From positions 62,001-126,000 of the forward strand of contig NZ_VRLT01000056.1 in NCBI RefSeq assembly GCF_008017835.1: a stretch of 64,000 bases of DNA. Reading direction: 5' to 3'. Below, piece after piece: positions 1 through 10,963 of this stretch (the stretch's first letter is position 1; each line of letters begins with the position of its first letter). Origin of the DNA: Mesonia sp. HuA40. Its GTDB lineage: Bacteria > Bacteroidota > Bacteroidia > Flavobacteriales > Flavobacteriaceae. A model generated the notes under the pieces. That model ran no database searches. It worked only from the letters and a program-made list of their open reading frames with translations, and was not told where the DNA came from. Position numbers and translations under genes: made by a program.

Positions 1-2
1 TT

Positions 3-1271
3 GCTTCAGATGCTTCTCCGTTTATTGAGTTTACCAATAATGCTATTTATTTAGAAGATGGAGAAATGGCAATTGTAAGAAGGGGTAGAGAGGTTAAAAT
101 CCGTAAAATAAAAAATGATAATCTCGTAGATCCTTACATTCAAGAATTGCAACTTAATCTTGAGCAGATTGAAAAAGGAGGATATGAGCATTTTATGCTT
201 AAAGAGATATATGAGCAACCCGATGCTGTGACAGATACTTATAGAGGTCGTATGCTGGTTGAGCAAAGCTTGGTTAGAATGGCGGGTGTTGATGATAATC
301 TCGAGCGTTTTTTAAATGCTGACCGAATAATAATTGTGGCTTGTGGTACTTCTTGGCATGCAGGTTTAGTTGCTGAGTATATTTTTGAAGATATAGCACG
401 TATTCCTGTTGAGGTAGAATATGCTTCAGAATTTAGATATAGAAATCCTATAATAGGTTCAAATGATGTAGTTATTGCAATTTCTCAGTCTGGAGAAACT
501 GCCGATACTATGGCTGCTATTAAACTGGCCAAAGAGAAAGGTGCCTTTGTGTTTGGAGTATGTAATGTTGTGGGTTCATCGATTTCGCGAGAAACGCATG
601 CAGGAGCTTATACCCACGCCGGACCTGAAATAGGGGTAGCCTCAACCAAAGCATTTACTACCCAAATTACCGTTTTGAGTTTGATTGCTTTAAAACTTGC
701 TAAAGCCAAAGGAGCGATTTCGAATTCAGTTTTTCAATACCATTTAGAAGAATTAGATTTAATTCCAGAAAAAATAAAAAAAGCCTTAGCTTCTAACGAG
801 CATATTAAAGAAGTGGCTCAAAAATATATGAATGCAGCTAATTTCCTTTACTTGGGTAGAGGTTTTAATTTTCCTGTAGCACTTGAAGGAGCTTTAAAAT
901 TAAAAGAGATATCTTATATCCACGCAGAAGGATATCCTGCTGCCGAAATGAAACACGGCCCTATTGCCTTGATTGATGAAAAAATGCCAGTGGTGGTAAT
1001 TGCAACCAAGAAAGGGCACTACGAAAAAGTAGTTAGCAATATTCAAGAGATAAAATCCCGAAAAGGGAAAATTATTGCAGTAGTTACAGAAGGCGACCAA
1101 GATGTAAGATCTATGGCCGATTATGTGATAGAGGTTCCCGATACGGTTGAAGCCCTCACGCCATTACTTACAACCATACCTCTACAATTACTCTCATATC
1201 ATATTGCGGTAATGTTGGGTAAAAATGTAGATCAGCCCAGAAATTTAGCAAAATCTGTAACGGTAGAGTAA
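3..1271 (+). CDS. glmS: Glucosamine--fructose-6-phosphate aminotransferase, C-terminal part
   Basis: Cytosolic enzyme making glucosamine-6-phosphate from fructose-6-phosphate and glutamine, the first step to UDP-GlcNAc for peptidoglycan and lipid A. The frame is already open at base 3 with no stop before the ATG at 66, so the gene enters from the left and that ATG is internal. About 420 residues are visible: the end of the glutaminase domain, then two SIS sugar-isomerase domains (ACGTSWHAG, SQSGETADT, EGYPAAEMKHGP) and the family-typical end DQPRNLAKSVTVE. The family is about 610 residues, so roughly 190 N-terminal residues with the catalytic Cys lie outside the window. Identification is very secure. 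Confidence 0.97.
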   Translation, partial: ASDASPFIEFTNNAIYLEDGEMAIVRRGREVKIRKIKNDNLVDPYIQELQLNLEQIEKGGYEHFMLKEIYEQPDAVTDTYRGRMLVEQSLVRMAGVDDNLERFLNADRIIIVACGTSWHAGLVAEYIFEDIARIPVEVEYASEFRYRNPIIGSNDVVIAISQSGETADTMAAIKLAKEKGAFVFGVCNVVGSSISRETHAGAYTHAGPEIGVASTKAFTTQITVLSLIALKLAKAKGAISNSVFQYHLEELDLIPEKIKKALASNEHIKEVAQKYMNAANFLYLGRGFNFPVALEGALKLKEISYIHAEGYPAAEMKHGPIALIDEKMPVVVIATKKGHYEKVVSNIQEIKSRKGKIIAVVTEGDQDVRSMADYVIEVPDTVEALTPLLTTIPLQLLSYHIAVMLGKNVDQPRNLAKSVTVE

Positions 1272-1319
1272 GTAATTTAAAATTTATGAAAGCGTACTAG
1301 AAAATTTATAAAAAAAATC

Positions 1320-1327
1320 TATCTTTG
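1320..1327 (+). promoter_or_regulatory. Candidate -7 element for atpD
   Basis: TATCTTTG fits the Bacteroidota -7 consensus TAnnTTTG and lies 61 bp before atpD in the glmS-atpD gap. Nineteen bases upstream is only TAG where TTG is expected, so the -33 element is weak. It suggests atpD-atpC has its own promoter. Confidence 0.5.
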
Positions 1328-1384
1328 CAGCCAGAAAAAGCAATACCATTTTTGGTGATTACAAACTATAAATAAAACCATTAG

Positions 1385-2899
<1,515 letters not shown>

Positions 2900-2936
2900 T
2901 CATAAAGAATGCTTTAAAGCTTTAAAATTTAAAAGT

Positions 2937-3215
2937 ATGCACGTAGAAATTGTAACCCCAGAGAAAGTATTGTTAAGTGCCGAAGTTGATTCGGTGGCAG
3001 TACCGGGTATTAATGGTGAATTTCAAATGCTTAATAATCACGAGGCTATTGTATCTGTTCTGGTAGCAGGGAAGGTTAAAATAGACGGGAAAATTGAGTT
3101 AGACGAGTCCATCGCTAAAGAATTTGCAACTGGTGAAGATGGTAGATTAGAGTACCACATTAAAGGCGGCGTGCTTGAATTTAATAATAATAAAGCGATA
3201 GTGTTAGCCGATTAA
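2937..3215 (+). CDS. atpC: F1 ATP synthase subunit epsilon, short form
   Basis: Central-stalk subunit of the F1 ATPase. The 92 residues cover only the N-terminal beta-sandwich domain (MHVEIVTPEKVLLSAEVDSV, PGINGEFQMLNNHEAIVS); the C-terminal two-helix domain that inhibits ATP hydrolysis in many bacteria is absent. Short epsilon subunits are usual in Bacteroidota, so this is probably not a truncation. It is the last gene of the transcript and is followed by a clear terminator. Confidence 0.95.
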   Translation: MHVEIVTPEKVLLSAEVDSVAVPGINGEFQMLNNHEAIVSVLVAGKVKIDGKIELDESIAKEFATGEDGRLEYHIKGGVLEFNNNKAIVLAD

Positions 3216-3235
3216 ATTGATCTTACTATAAAACT

Positions 3236-3266
3236 AAAAAAGCCCGAACACTAGTTCGGGCTTTTA
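3236..3266. terminator. Bidirectional intrinsic terminator after atpC
   Basis: Perfect 9-bp stem AGCCCGAAC/GTTCGGGCT (3241-3249 with 3254-3262), 4-base loop, T-run on the right and A-run on the left. It can end atpD-atpC on the plus strand and the lipoprotein gene on the minus strand. Confidence 0.9.
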
Positions 3267-3283
3267 TTATCTAAAATAAAGCA

Positions 3284-4159
3284 TTAGTAATAATCAAAAT
3301 TAATAGTATAACGTACAGTTTGTACTTGGGTGTCAAGGTTTTCAGCAATAAAGACTCCTTCTACAGGATAGTCACCTGTATTATAAGTGTAGTCTACAGT
3401 ATATGAAGGCCATTGAGATTCATCATACTCTTTCTTTTCAGTAATATTGTAAGGACAAATACAGTATAAATCTTTTATGATTCTTCCTATACTTGTTGTT
3501 GTTGAGCCGTTATATGAAACACCTGTTAGATTTTTATCTATTACAAACCCAAACTCATCAAATAAATAATAAAAAGGATTATTATTATTGTCAAATTGTA
3601 AAAACTGCTTAAAGCCTGGGTCATATTCGTTTTCAAATGTTTCGGTTTTCTCTATTTTGTTGCTAGCATCGTAAAAAATATTGACAGTAGGAAACATGTT
3701 TAAGCCCATAATTTGCGAGGTTAAACCATTGTTGTTATAAGCGTAGATATAACCAGCGATTTCCTTTAATGTATTATTACCATGGTAGCTATGAACTATG
3801 GAGCTTTCAACATTGCTAAAATTATTTGAATCACCGAAATCCACAGAAGTGGCATTAGGGTTCATTTCATATTTAATGGTTTCTTCTATTTTATCTGAAG
3901 CATTATATGTAAAAGAATAATAAGTAATTTTATTTAACTCATTTACATAAGCAAGTTTATCTAGCTTATTGTCGTAGTAATGAAAATAAAAAGAATAAAT
4001 ATCTCCATTTTGGTCTACAGTAAAGGATTTTAGTGAATTGGGGGCGGTGGTTTCTGTTTTATCTTCTTCAATGATTTCTACTTTAGAATCATCGTTGCTG
4101 CAAGAAGTTATTAAGGAGAAAGTAAGAAATAGGGGGAGTAGTACTTTTATTGATTTCAT
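3284..4159 (-). CDS. Lipoprotein of unknown function
   Basis: A 291-residue product that begins with a lipoprotein signal peptide (MKSIKVLLPLFLTFSLITSC, lipobox LITSC, Cys20), so it should be anchored in the envelope. The mature part is rich in Tyr, Asn and Asp with repeated Y-x-Y/T-Y-N phrases (YSFYFHYYDNKLDK, YYSFTYNASDKIEE, VDYTYNTGDYPVEG), recalling the YD-type beta-strand repeats of RHS-like flavobacterial lipoproteins. I do not recognise a function. It stands alone, between the atpC terminator and the Xre/DUF2975 operon. Confidence 0.85.
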   Translation of the reverse strand: MKSIKVLLPLFLTFSLITSCSNDDSKVEIIEEDKTETTAPNSLKSFTVDQNGDIYSFYFHYYDNKLDKLAYVNELNKITYYSFTYNASDKIEETIKYEMNPNATSVDFGDSNNFSNVESSIVHSYHGNNTLKEIAGYIYAYNNNGLTSQIMGLNMFPTVNIFYDASNKIEKTETFENEYDPGFKQFLQFDNNNNPFYYLFDEFGFVIDKNLTGVSYNGSTTTSIGRIIKDLYCICPYNITEKKEYDESQWPSYTVDYTYNTGDYPVEGVFIAENLDTQVQTVRYTINFDYY

Positions 4160-4196
4160 AAGATTAAGTTTTTTCTAGCTAAGTAAAGATAATCAA

Positions 4197-4400
4197 TTAT
4201 AATTTATGTACAATAATATCTCCTGGTTGGCAATCTAATGCTTCACAAATAGCTTCAAGCGTGGTAAAACGAATTGCTTTGGCTTTCCCAGTTTTTAAAA
4301 TAGATAAATTAGCTGTTGTAATGCCAATGCGTTCAGCCAAGGCTACAGACTTCATCCCTTTTTTCTCTAAAACTTCATCTAACTTAATAATAATGGGCAT
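4197..4400 (-). CDS. Small Xre-family (YozG-like) helix-turn-helix regulator
   Basis: A 67-residue protein consisting of one Cro/C1-type helix-turn-helix: KSVALAERIGITTANLSIL is the binding motif, followed by FTTLEAICEALDCQPGDII, the usual ending of this family. It is the last gene of a three-gene minus-strand operon behind two DUF2975 membrane proteins, 12 bp after the second; this gene pairing is common in bacteria. I infer that it autoregulates the operon through the repeats at 5437-5475. Confidence 0.9.
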   Translation of the reverse strand: MPIIIKLDEVLEKKGMKSVALAERIGITTANLSILKTGKAKAIRFTTLEAICEALDCQPGDIIVHKL

Positions 4401-4412
4401 AGTGTTTTAACC

Positions 4413-4913
4413 TTAAATTGTTAAATCATTCTCGTGTTTTATCTTTTGATGTTCTTTTAATAGTTGACTTACAATTAGCATAAAAACACCAATACAGCCC
4501 GTAAACAAAACGTAATGGCTATTATATACGCCAAAATTAGCTCCGCCAAGGAAATTTTCAAAAACAAAATATTTTAAAACACCTAATGCAATCTCAGTTA
4601 AACAAGCTAAGATTAACATAAGACCTATGCGCTTGATTAAGCTCACATGTTTTTGGTTGTTAAATCCATTACGGAGGAAATTTTTTGCTACTTTTCTGAA
4701 ATTTAAAATGGCATAGAAGAATGAAGCCGAACTCAAAAAAGCGAGCAGTAGGAAAATTGTTTTGATTAGCCAGTTAAGTTCTGTTTTTATAGGTGCCTCA
4801 GGTGCCAATAACTTGAGCCCAAAAAACCAACTAAGAATATGATTAAGCAAGGCAAACCCTACGATAAAAGCCAGAATGTCTAACAAGGTGAAAAAAATTA
4901 TCTTTTTTGTCAT
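4413..4913 (-). CDS. DUF2975-family membrane protein
   Basis: A 166-residue inner-membrane protein with four predicted hydrophobic segments (about residues 7-28, 48-70, 90-112 and 128-150), the pattern of the DUF2975 family. Its start overlaps the end of the upstream paralogue by 4 bp. The family has no established biochemical role, but it almost always travels with a small Xre regulator, as here. The two neighbours are divergent in sequence, so this is an old duplication or a heteromeric pair. Confidence 0.8.
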   Translation of the reverse strand: MTKKIIFFTLLDILAFIVGFALLNHILSWFFGLKLLAPEAPIKTELNWLIKTIFLLLAFLSSASFFYAILNFRKVAKNFLRNGFNNQKHVSLIKRIGLMLILACLTEIALGVLKYFVFENFLGGANFGVYNSHYVLFTGCIGVFMLIVSQLLKEHQKIKHENDLTI

Positions 4914-5425
4914 ATGGTTAAATTTATCTCGTTTTTATGTTGTTGAGCAACTTTAAAAATTTTGGATAAAAACAGGAAAAATAATCCTAAAACTAAATGG
5001 AATAGGGTGCCAGTAAAATCATATTTGATATGCAAGCCAAATTCTATTTTACCTTGGGTTATTAAGACGGAAATAAAGCTTGCTAGTAGCTGTACAGCCT
5101 TTATGGATAAAATTAAAATTCCAATGATTTTTAATCTATTGATCTGATTGAGGCTGAAAAAGTCCTTTCTGTAAAAATGCGAAACAAGGTCTTTAAAAAG
5201 TTTAAGGGTAAATATATAGAGCATACCAGTTATGATCCAACTATAAAAAATTAAGCTGTGAGTTGCTGATGCGTTTATCGACAGCCAATGTAAATTCTCC
5301 ATTGCGGCTAAATCTTGACTAAAAAATTTCATATAAATCAATAGCCCCACTATAATTATATAAAATAATACAGATAGATAAAATAAAGTTCCTATGAAGG
5401 TGCGTAAAGTTTTTAAGCTATTCAT
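4910..5425 (-). CDS. DUF2975-family membrane protein, first gene of operon
   Basis: A 171-residue inner-membrane protein with four hydrophobic segments, paralogous in layout to the next gene. I chose the ATG at 5425 (MNSLKTLRTFIGTLFYLS) rather than the in-frame ATG at 5449: the upstream one lies inside the -7 element of the likely promoter (5447-5454), so it would not be in the transcript. The true start leaves a basic N-terminus right before the first membrane span. Confidence 0.78.
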   Translation of the reverse strand: MNSLKTLRTFIGTLFYLSVLFYIIIVGLLIYMKFFSQDLAAMENLHWLSINASATHSLIFYSWIITGMLYIFTLKLFKDLVSHFYRKDFFSLNQINRLKIIGILILSIKAVQLLASFISVLITQGKIEFGLHIKYDFTGTLFHLVLGLFFLFLSKIFKVAQQHKNEINLTI

Positions 5426-5436
5426 GATATTATTGT

Positions 5437-5475
5437 TTATCGATAACAAATGTAAATAAAATTATCGAATAACAA
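5437..5475 (-). promoter_or_regulatory. Promoter of the DUF2975/Xre operon with two operator-like repeats
   Basis: On the minus strand, TACATTTG (5454-5447) matches TAnnTTTG and TTG (5475-5473) lies 18 bases upstream. Two near-identical elements cover these boxes: TTATCGATAACAA at 5437-5449 and TTATCGAATAACAA at 5462-5475, their starts 25 bp apart. One overlaps the -7 box and start point, the other the -33 box, which is the layout expected for a repressor, most simply the Xre protein of the same operon. Confidence 0.6.
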
Positions 5476-5558
5476 TAATTAAAACTGCGTATAATGTTAT
5501 CAACGTGTTAAACCTGTAGAATATAACTTTCGCTGCCAAAGGTTTAACTTTTAGTTTT

Positions 5559-5566
5559 TATATTTG
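5559..5566 (+). promoter_or_regulatory. Candidate -7 element for the mrp operon
   Basis: TATATTTG matches TAnnTTTG exactly, 21 bp before mrpA. I see no good TTG at 19-21 bases upstream. This is the only consensus -7 in the intergenic gap on this strand. Confidence 0.55.
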
Positions 5567-5586
5567 TAAATTCAATACTTTTATCT

Positions 5587-7899
5587 ATGCTTTTAGCCAT
5601 ATTAATTGGATTTTTTGCGGCATTATCTCAGTTGTTGTTTGGTAAATTTATGAAGGGTAAACTTTCTATTTTACTAAGCTTAGTTCCGCTAGCATTATTT
5701 ATATTTTTTGTTCAATATATTCCGGCCATTGCCGCTGGCGAAATTGTAACAGTCAAGCACACTTGGGTTTCCTCATTTGGGGTAGACTTAGATTTGAAAT
5801 TAGATGGTTTAGCGCTTCTTTTTAGTTTGATGATAACAGGAATAGGAACTTTGGTTTTTATTTATACCTCGGCTTATTTAAAAAATCATCCTATGCTAGA
5901 TAGGTTTTATGGCTATCTATTCATCTTTATGGCCGCTATGCTTGGGCTGGTACTATCTGATAATTTTCTGGCTATGTTTATCTTTTGGGAGCTTACCAGT
6001 ATTAGTTCATTTTTTTTAATCGGATTTAATAATACCAATCCAGATTCCCGAAAATCTGCTTTAACTGCGTTATCTATTACCGGTATTGGCGGATTACTAT
6101 TTCTAGCAGGCGGGTTGTTGCTTGGGGAGGTTACTGGCACCTACCAGATTTCTCAAATGATAAGTCAAAACGAACTTTTAGTAAATCATAGTTTGTATGT
6201 CTTAATTGTGGCGTTAATTTTTGGAGCAGCTTTCACCAAATCGGCTCAGTTTCCTTTTCATTTTTGGCTGCCCGGTGCGATGAAGGCCCCTACACCGGTT
6301 TCAACTTATTTGCACTCTGCAACCATGGTTAAAGCAGGAATATATTTATTGTTTAGGCTTTCGCCGGTTTTAGGAAATAGCGATTTTTGGAACAACACCC
6401 TGTTAATCGTTGGGGGTATTACCATGCTTTATGCCGCATTTCACACCTTATTCAGAACAGATTTAAAAGGAATTTTAGCTTATTCCACAATTGCAGCTTT
6501 AGGTATTCTTACTTTTTTAATAGGTTTAGGTACCAAAGAATCTTTTATTGCAGCCGCCGTATTTATTCTAGTACACGCGCTTTATAAAGCAACTTTATTC
6601 CTTATGACCGGTGCGATAGATTTATATACCGGCACGCGAGATGTTACTAAGCTTTCAGGCCTACACAAGGTTATGTTGCCTATTGCTATAGCTGGAGGTT
6701 TAGCTGCAATTTCAAATGCAGGAATTCCACCTAGTATAGGTTTCATAGGTAAAGATCTTATTTACGAAAGTACTTTGCATTTTAAACATAACGCTATTTT
6801 ACTTACCACGCTTGCCATTCTTACTAATATATTAATTGGCTATGCAGGCTATGTTGCTGGGGTTAAACCATTTTTAGGGAGAACGCCTACAGGATTAGAA
6901 AAAGTAACATTCCCACATCCGGCTATTTGGATACCACCAGTTATATTAGGGGTGCTAGGATTTGTTTTTGGTTTATTTCCAAGTCTGGTTGAAGCCTCTC
7001 TTATAAAACCAATAGTAGCTACTACTGGCGTAGATACAAGTGATATCCATATCAAGTTATGGCATGGTTTTAACACCGTATTGGGTTTGAGTGCTATAAC
7101 AATCATTTCGGGAATCGCTTTGTATTTTATTTGGAAACCCAATGCTACTAAACGCTATTTTATTCAACGTTTTGATAAACTTTCGCCAAAGTTTATAATT
7201 GAAACCTTGGCGGATTGGTTCGAATCTTTTTCGGATTTGTGGACAAGAATTTTTCAGAACGGATATTTGCGCAATTATATCACCGTAATTGTAGTCTTTT
7301 TAATTTCATTGGTAGCCTTTACACTGCTTAACAATACGACTTACCAAATTGATTATAGTTCTTTTTCAAAACTAACCATATATGAAGTGGTTTCTTTATG
7401 TATTTTGATTTTAGCTATAGGCTTTGCGGTGTTCACGAAATCGAGACTAGCAGCAGTTGCGGCTACAGGGGTTATGGGATATAGCATCTGCCTATTTTTC
7501 GTGTTTTATAGTGCTCCAGATTTAGCTATGACACAATTTGCTATTGATACTTTAACCGTTATCTTATTCGTTTTAGTTTTATATAAACTTCCCCGCTATT
7601 TAAATTTATCAGACTATAAAACCCGAATTAAAGATGGTGTTATAGCCATAGCCTTTGGTGGATTAATCAGCATACTAGCTTTAGAAGTTCTGGCACAGCC
7701 CCAAAATAATGAGATAAGCGCTTATTATGCAGAAAATGCGTATGTGTTGGCGCATGGTAAAAACGTAGTAAATGTTATTTTAGTTGATTTTAGAGGTATA
7801 GATACTATGGTTGAAATCTCTGTTTTAGCTATTGCGGCTATAGGAGTTTTTGGGTTATTGAAGCTCAGATTGAAGTCAGAAGAAAGAAAACAACAATAA
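5587..7899 (+). CDS. mrpA: Na+/H+ antiporter subunit A (Mrp/Mnh)
   Basis: Largest subunit of the multi-subunit Mrp cation/proton antiporter of the inner membrane, related to NuoL of respiratory complex I. The 770 residues start with some 14 membrane spans containing the proton-channel motifs (SSFFLIGFNN, TKSAQFPFHFWLPGAMKAPTPVS, YSTIAALGI). They end with the DUF4040/MbhD-like segment (SAPDLAMTQFAIDTLTVIL) and an MbhE-like tail. Length is normal for MrpA. First gene of a complete seven-gene operon; mrpB follows after 10 bp. Confidence 0.96.
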   Translation: MLLAILIGFFAALSQLLFGKFMKGKLSILLSLVPLALFIFFVQYIPAIAAGEIVTVKHTWVSSFGVDLDLKLDGLALLFSLMITGIGTLVFIYTSAYLKNHPMLDRFYGYLFIFMAAMLGLVLSDNFLAMFIFWELTSISSFFLIGFNNTNPDSRKSALTALSITGIGGLLFLAGGLLLGEVTGTYQISQMISQNELLVNHSLYVLIVALIFGAAFTKSAQFPFHFWLPGAMKAPTPVSTYLHSATMVKAGIYLLFRLSPVLGNSDFWNNTLLIVGGITMLYAAFHTLFRTDLKGILAYSTIAALGILTFLIGLGTKESFIAAAVFILVHALYKATLFLMTGAIDLYTGTRDVTKLSGLHKVMLPIAIAGGLAAISNAGIPPSIGFIGKDLIYESTLHFKHNAILLTTLAILTNILIGYAGYVAGVKPFLGRTPTGLEKVTFPHPAIWIPPVILGVLGFVFGLFPSLVEASLIKPIVATTGVDTSDIHIKLWHGFNTVLGLSAITIISGIALYFIWKPNATKRYFIQRFDKLSPKFIIETLADWFESFSDLWTRIFQNGYLRNYITVIVVFLISLVAFTLLNNTTYQIDYSSFSKLTIYEVVSLCILILAIGFAVFTKSRLAAVAATGVMGYSICLFFVFYSAPDLAMTQFAIDTLTVILFVLVLYKLPRYLNLSDYKTRIKDGVIAIAFGGLISILALEVLAQPQNNEISAYYAENAYVLAHGKNVVNVILVDFRGIDTMVEISVLAIAAIGVFGLLKLRLKSEERKQQ

Positions 7900-7909
7900 T
7901 TTAAAAGAG

Positions 7910-8323
7910 ATGAGAACCTTAATTTTAAAAACAGCTTCAGATTACCTTTTGCCTATCTTGTTGCTTTTTTCAATATTTATCCTTCTTCGAGGGCATTATT
8001 TGCCTGGAGGCGGATTTGTGGGCGGACTAATGGCATCTATTGCTTTTGTTTTGCACGCGTTTGCCAACGGACTCAAAGACACAAAAAAATTATTAAAGTT
8101 TCATCCAGGATTTTTGATGCCTGCAGGTTTGCTCTTGTCTTTTTTGAGCGGATTGTTACCGGTAATTCTTCAGGATGCAGCTTTTATGACAGGCTTATGG
8201 CTAGAGAACCCTATACCAGTTATAGGTAGTATAGGTACTGCGCTATTTTTTGATGTAGGCGTTTACATTGTTGTTCTAGGAGTCACTTTAACCATTATAT
8301 TCACCATTTCAGAATCAGCTTAA
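7910..8323 (+). CDS. mrpB: Na+/H+ antiporter subunit B (Mrp/Mnh)
   Basis: A 137-residue membrane subunit of the Mrp antiporter. It has four hydrophobic spans and the conserved glycine-rich turn [17 protein letters not shown] of the MnhB family, and ends [17 protein letters not shown], also typical. It sits between mrpA and mrpC with 10 bp and 1 bp gaps, so translation is probably coupled. Confidence 0.95.
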   Translation: MRTLILKTASDYLLPILLLFSIFILLRGHYLPGGGFVGGLMASIAFVLHAFANGLKDTKKLLKFHPGFLMPAGLLLSFLSGLLPVILQDAAFMTGLWLENPIPVIGSIGTALFFDVGVYIVVLGVTLTIIFTISESA

Positions 8324-8324
8324 T

Positions 8325-8678
8325 ATGGAGTTTCTTTTAGCTATAATGACAGGAGTTTTATATGCAGCGGGTTTGTATATGATGCTACGAAGAAGTTTAG
8401 TAAAACTTATAATTGGGCTTATTATCATTGGTAATGGGGCAAATCTGCTCATTTTTTTATTAGGTAGAATTACTAAAGGTGCTCCGCCTATTATTCCAGG
8501 AGACACTAAGTTCTTTGCCGATATTTATGCAGATCCCGTTCCGCAAGCCCTTATTTTGACAGCCATTGTTATCAGTTTTGGTTTGCAGTCTTTTGCCATA
8601 ATATTGATAAAACGAGCTTACCAAGTAGTTAAAACAGATGATTTAGACGAAATGAATACCATAGAAGAAGAAGTATGA
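8325..8678 (+). CDS. mrpC: Na+/H+ antiporter subunit C (Mrp/Mnh)
   Basis: A 117-residue, three-span NuoK-like subunit of the Mrp antiporter. Family signs are the first-span segment [19 protein letters not shown], then [12 protein letters not shown] and [17 protein letters not shown]. It begins one base after mrpB and overlaps mrpD by 4 bp. Confidence 0.95.
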   Translation: MEFLLAIMTGVLYAAGLYMMLRRSLVKLIIGLIIIGNGANLLIFLLGRITKGAPPIIPGDTKFFADIYADPVPQALILTAIVISFGLQSFAIILIKRAYQVVKTDDLDEMNTIEEEV

Positions 8679-10186
8679 CGCAACAATTTTTACTATATCC
8701 ATTACTTTGGCAATTGTTTTTAAGCATCGTGTTGATGTTTGCTTGGCGCCATATCCAAATACAAAAAATTATAAGTATTGTAGGAAGTGCAATTGGGGTG
8801 GGCCTTTCTGTAGCTCTCTTTTATGAGGTTTGGCAAAATGGTACCTTGGTAGTTCAAGCCGCCAGTTGGAAAGCCCCTTTCGGAATAAGTTTTGTGGGCG
8901 ATATGTTAGCGGCCACTCTCGTATTGTTAACATCTATAGCTGGGCTCGCGGTATCTAGCTATTCGGCGGCATCACTTATCCCAGCCAGATTGAGATTTGG
9001 CTATTTTTCTATTTTCCATTTTTTAATTTTAGGCCTTACAGGAGCATTTTTAACCGGCGATATCTTTAACCTTTATGTTTGGTTCGAAATTATTATAATA
9101 AGCTCATTTGTTTTAATAACTCTTGGTGGCGAAAAAGCACAAATAGAAGGTGCAGTTAAATATTTTACATTGAACTTTCTGGCTTCGATTATTTTTTTAA
9201 CCGCAATTGCTGTGCTTTACGGATTAGCCGGATCGTTAAATATGGCAGATTTGGCTATTTTAATTCCACAGATTGAAAATAGAGGTCTGGTAGAAGTTGC
9301 TGCGATTCTATTTTTGGTGGCTTTCGGAATCAAATCGGCTGTTTTTCCACTGTATTTTTGGCTTCCAGCCTCATACCATACGCCTCCATCTGCTATTGCT
9401 GCGATTTTTGGAGGTTTACTCACAAAAGTAGGCGTATATGCACTAATTCGTTTCTTTAGCCTAATGTTTGTAGAAGATGTATTGCTTGACCAAATTTTAA
9501 TGGTAATAGCTATACTTACATTAATAAGCGGAGGTCTAGGCGCTATGGTGCAAACTAACGTACGAAAGGTATTTTCTTACTTGATTATTTGCCATATAGG
9601 ATTTATGATTGCTGGTTTGGCAATGTTTACAGAATTGGCAATAGCAGGGGCTGTGTTTTATTTAATTCATGATATCGTGGTAAAAACAAATCTGTTTATG
9701 ATTAGTGGTTTAATTTACCGAATTAAAGGAAGTAATAGATTTAAAGAGCTAGGCGGTATCTATAAAGAATATCCAAAATTAAGCTTAATGATGATTATTC
9801 CCATGTTTTCGCTTATAGGAGTTCCCCCTTTGTCTGGTTTTTGGCCAAAGATTAGCTTAATTATTGCTAGTTTCGATACGCAGAGTTACTTTATTTTGGC
9901 AGCCGTTATTTTTGCAAGTTTTATAACCCTAGTTGTAGTAGCTAAGCTATGGGCTGAGGTGTTCTGGAAAGATCCAGATAAGTTTCCTAAGAAGAATCAC
10001 TTCTTGTACTTTAAGAAAATGACTCTTGCTAGGAAATTGCAAATGATTTTACCTATATTGATGTTAACAGGAGTTTCGTTATATTTAGGTTTTGGAGCTG
10101 AAAACATCCAGCAGTTGTCTATACGGATAACCAGTGAATTAATGAACACCGATTTTTATATCAATGCGGTTCTACCAAATAATTAA
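8675..10186 (+). CDS. mrpD: Na+/H+ antiporter subunit D (Mrp/Mnh)
   Basis: A 503-residue, roughly 14-span NuoN/NuoM-like proton-translocating subunit. Visible motifs are [37 protein letters not shown] and [11 protein letters not shown], with the conserved membrane Glu and Lys residues of the proton path inside the first two. Normal length. The start overlaps mrpC (ATGA-type) and mrpE follows after 2 bp. Confidence 0.96.
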   Translation: MTQQFLLYPLLWQLFLSIVLMFAWRHIQIQKIISIVGSAIGVGLSVALFYEVWQNGTLVVQAASWKAPFGISFVGDMLAATLVLLTSIAGLAVSSYSAASLIPARLRFGYFSIFHFLILGLTGAFLTGDIFNLYVWFEIIIISSFVLITLGGEKAQIEGAVKYFTLNFLASIIFLTAIAVLYGLAGSLNMADLAILIPQIENRGLVEVAAILFLVAFGIKSAVFPLYFWLPASYHTPPSAIAAIFGGLLTKVGVYALIRFFSLMFVEDVLLDQILMVIAILTLISGGLGAMVQTNVRKVFSYLIICHIGFMIAGLAMFTELAIAGAVFYLIHDIVVKTNLFMISGLIYRIKGSNRFKELGGIYKEYPKLSLMMIIPMFSLIGVPPLSGFWPKISLIIASFDTQSYFILAAVIFASFITLVVVAKLWAEVFWKDPDKFPKKNHFLYFKKMTLARKLQMILPILMLTGVSLYLGFGAENIQQLSIRITSELMNTDFYINAVLPNN

Positions 10187-10188
10187 CT

Positions 10189-10665
10189 ATGAAAAATAGA
10201 TTCTTATCTAACATACTACTTACCTTTATTTGGGTGGCCATTACTGGAGATTTTAATTTTTCTAATTATGTATTTGGCTTTGTTTTAAGTTTTGTGGTTT
10301 TGTATGTGATTACCCGAGGTAAAGGTGATGCGAAGTATTTTAAAATAATACCAAAGTTAATATCCTTTGTTTTCTTCTTTTTATATGAATTGCTAAAAGC
10401 AAACTTACAGGTCGCTTATGATGTGGTTACCCCAACCTTCTATATGCAACCAGCAATTGTTCAGGTGCCCTTAGACGCCGAAACAGAATTAGAAATTGCC
10501 TTATTGGCTAATCTTATAACTTTAACACCAGGTACTTTGAGTTTAGATGTGAGTGATGACCGAAAAGTTCTGTACGTGCACGCCATGTACATGGAAAACA
10601 AAGAAGATTTTGTAAGAGATATTAAAAATGGTTTTGAAAAACGTTTATTAGAGATTTTAAGATGA
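10189..10665 (+). CDS. mrpE: Na+/H+ antiporter subunit E (Mrp/Mnh)
   Basis: A 158-residue subunit with two N-terminal membrane spans followed by a cytoplasmic domain. The segments FFLYELLKANLQVAYDV and ANLITLTPGTLSLDVSDD are diagnostic for MnhE. It sits 2 bp after mrpD and overlaps mrpF by 4 bp. Confidence 0.95.
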   Translation: MKNRFLSNILLTFIWVAITGDFNFSNYVFGFVLSFVVLYVITRGKGDAKYFKIIPKLISFVFFFLYELLKANLQVAYDVVTPTFYMQPAIVQVPLDAETELEIALLANLITLTPGTLSLDVSDDRKVLYVHAMYMENKEDFVRDIKNGFEKRLLEILR

Positions 10666-10961
10666 CAGTAGAAGAATATTTATATTATATCATATTGCCC
10701 ATTCTGGCCATTTCGGTGCTATTGGTTTTTATTCGCTTTGTTATGGGGCCAAGAATAGTAGATCGCGTAGTAGCATTAGATTTATTAATTACAATTGGTA
10801 TAACCATTATTGCTGTTTACAGTATTGTTTACGACCAATCTACGTTTTTAGATATCGCAATGATATTAGGGCTTATCGCGTTTTTAAGTACTGTGGCTTT
10901 CTCGTATTATCTAGAAAAAAGCAATAAAGCAAACTTGAATAAAGCTCAGAAAAATAAATAA
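10662..10961 (+). CDS. mrpF: Na+/H+ antiporter subunit F (Mrp/Mnh)
   Basis: A 99-residue, three-span small subunit of the Mrp complex. GPRIVDRVVALDLL is the MnhF signature, and its membrane Asp is thought to take part in cation movement in the family. The C-terminal tail is Lys/Asn rich. mrpG follows after 2 bp. Confidence 0.94.
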   Translation: MTVEEYLYYIILPILAISVLLVFIRFVMGPRIVDRVVALDLLITIGITIIAVYSIVYDQSTFLDIAMILGLIAFLSTVAFSYYLEKSNKANLNKAQKNK

Positions 10962-10963
10962 AA

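Noticed and set aside
5426-5449. Earlier start of the first DUF2975 gene
   Set aside because: It falls in the promoter and repeat region; ATG 5425 fits the protein better.
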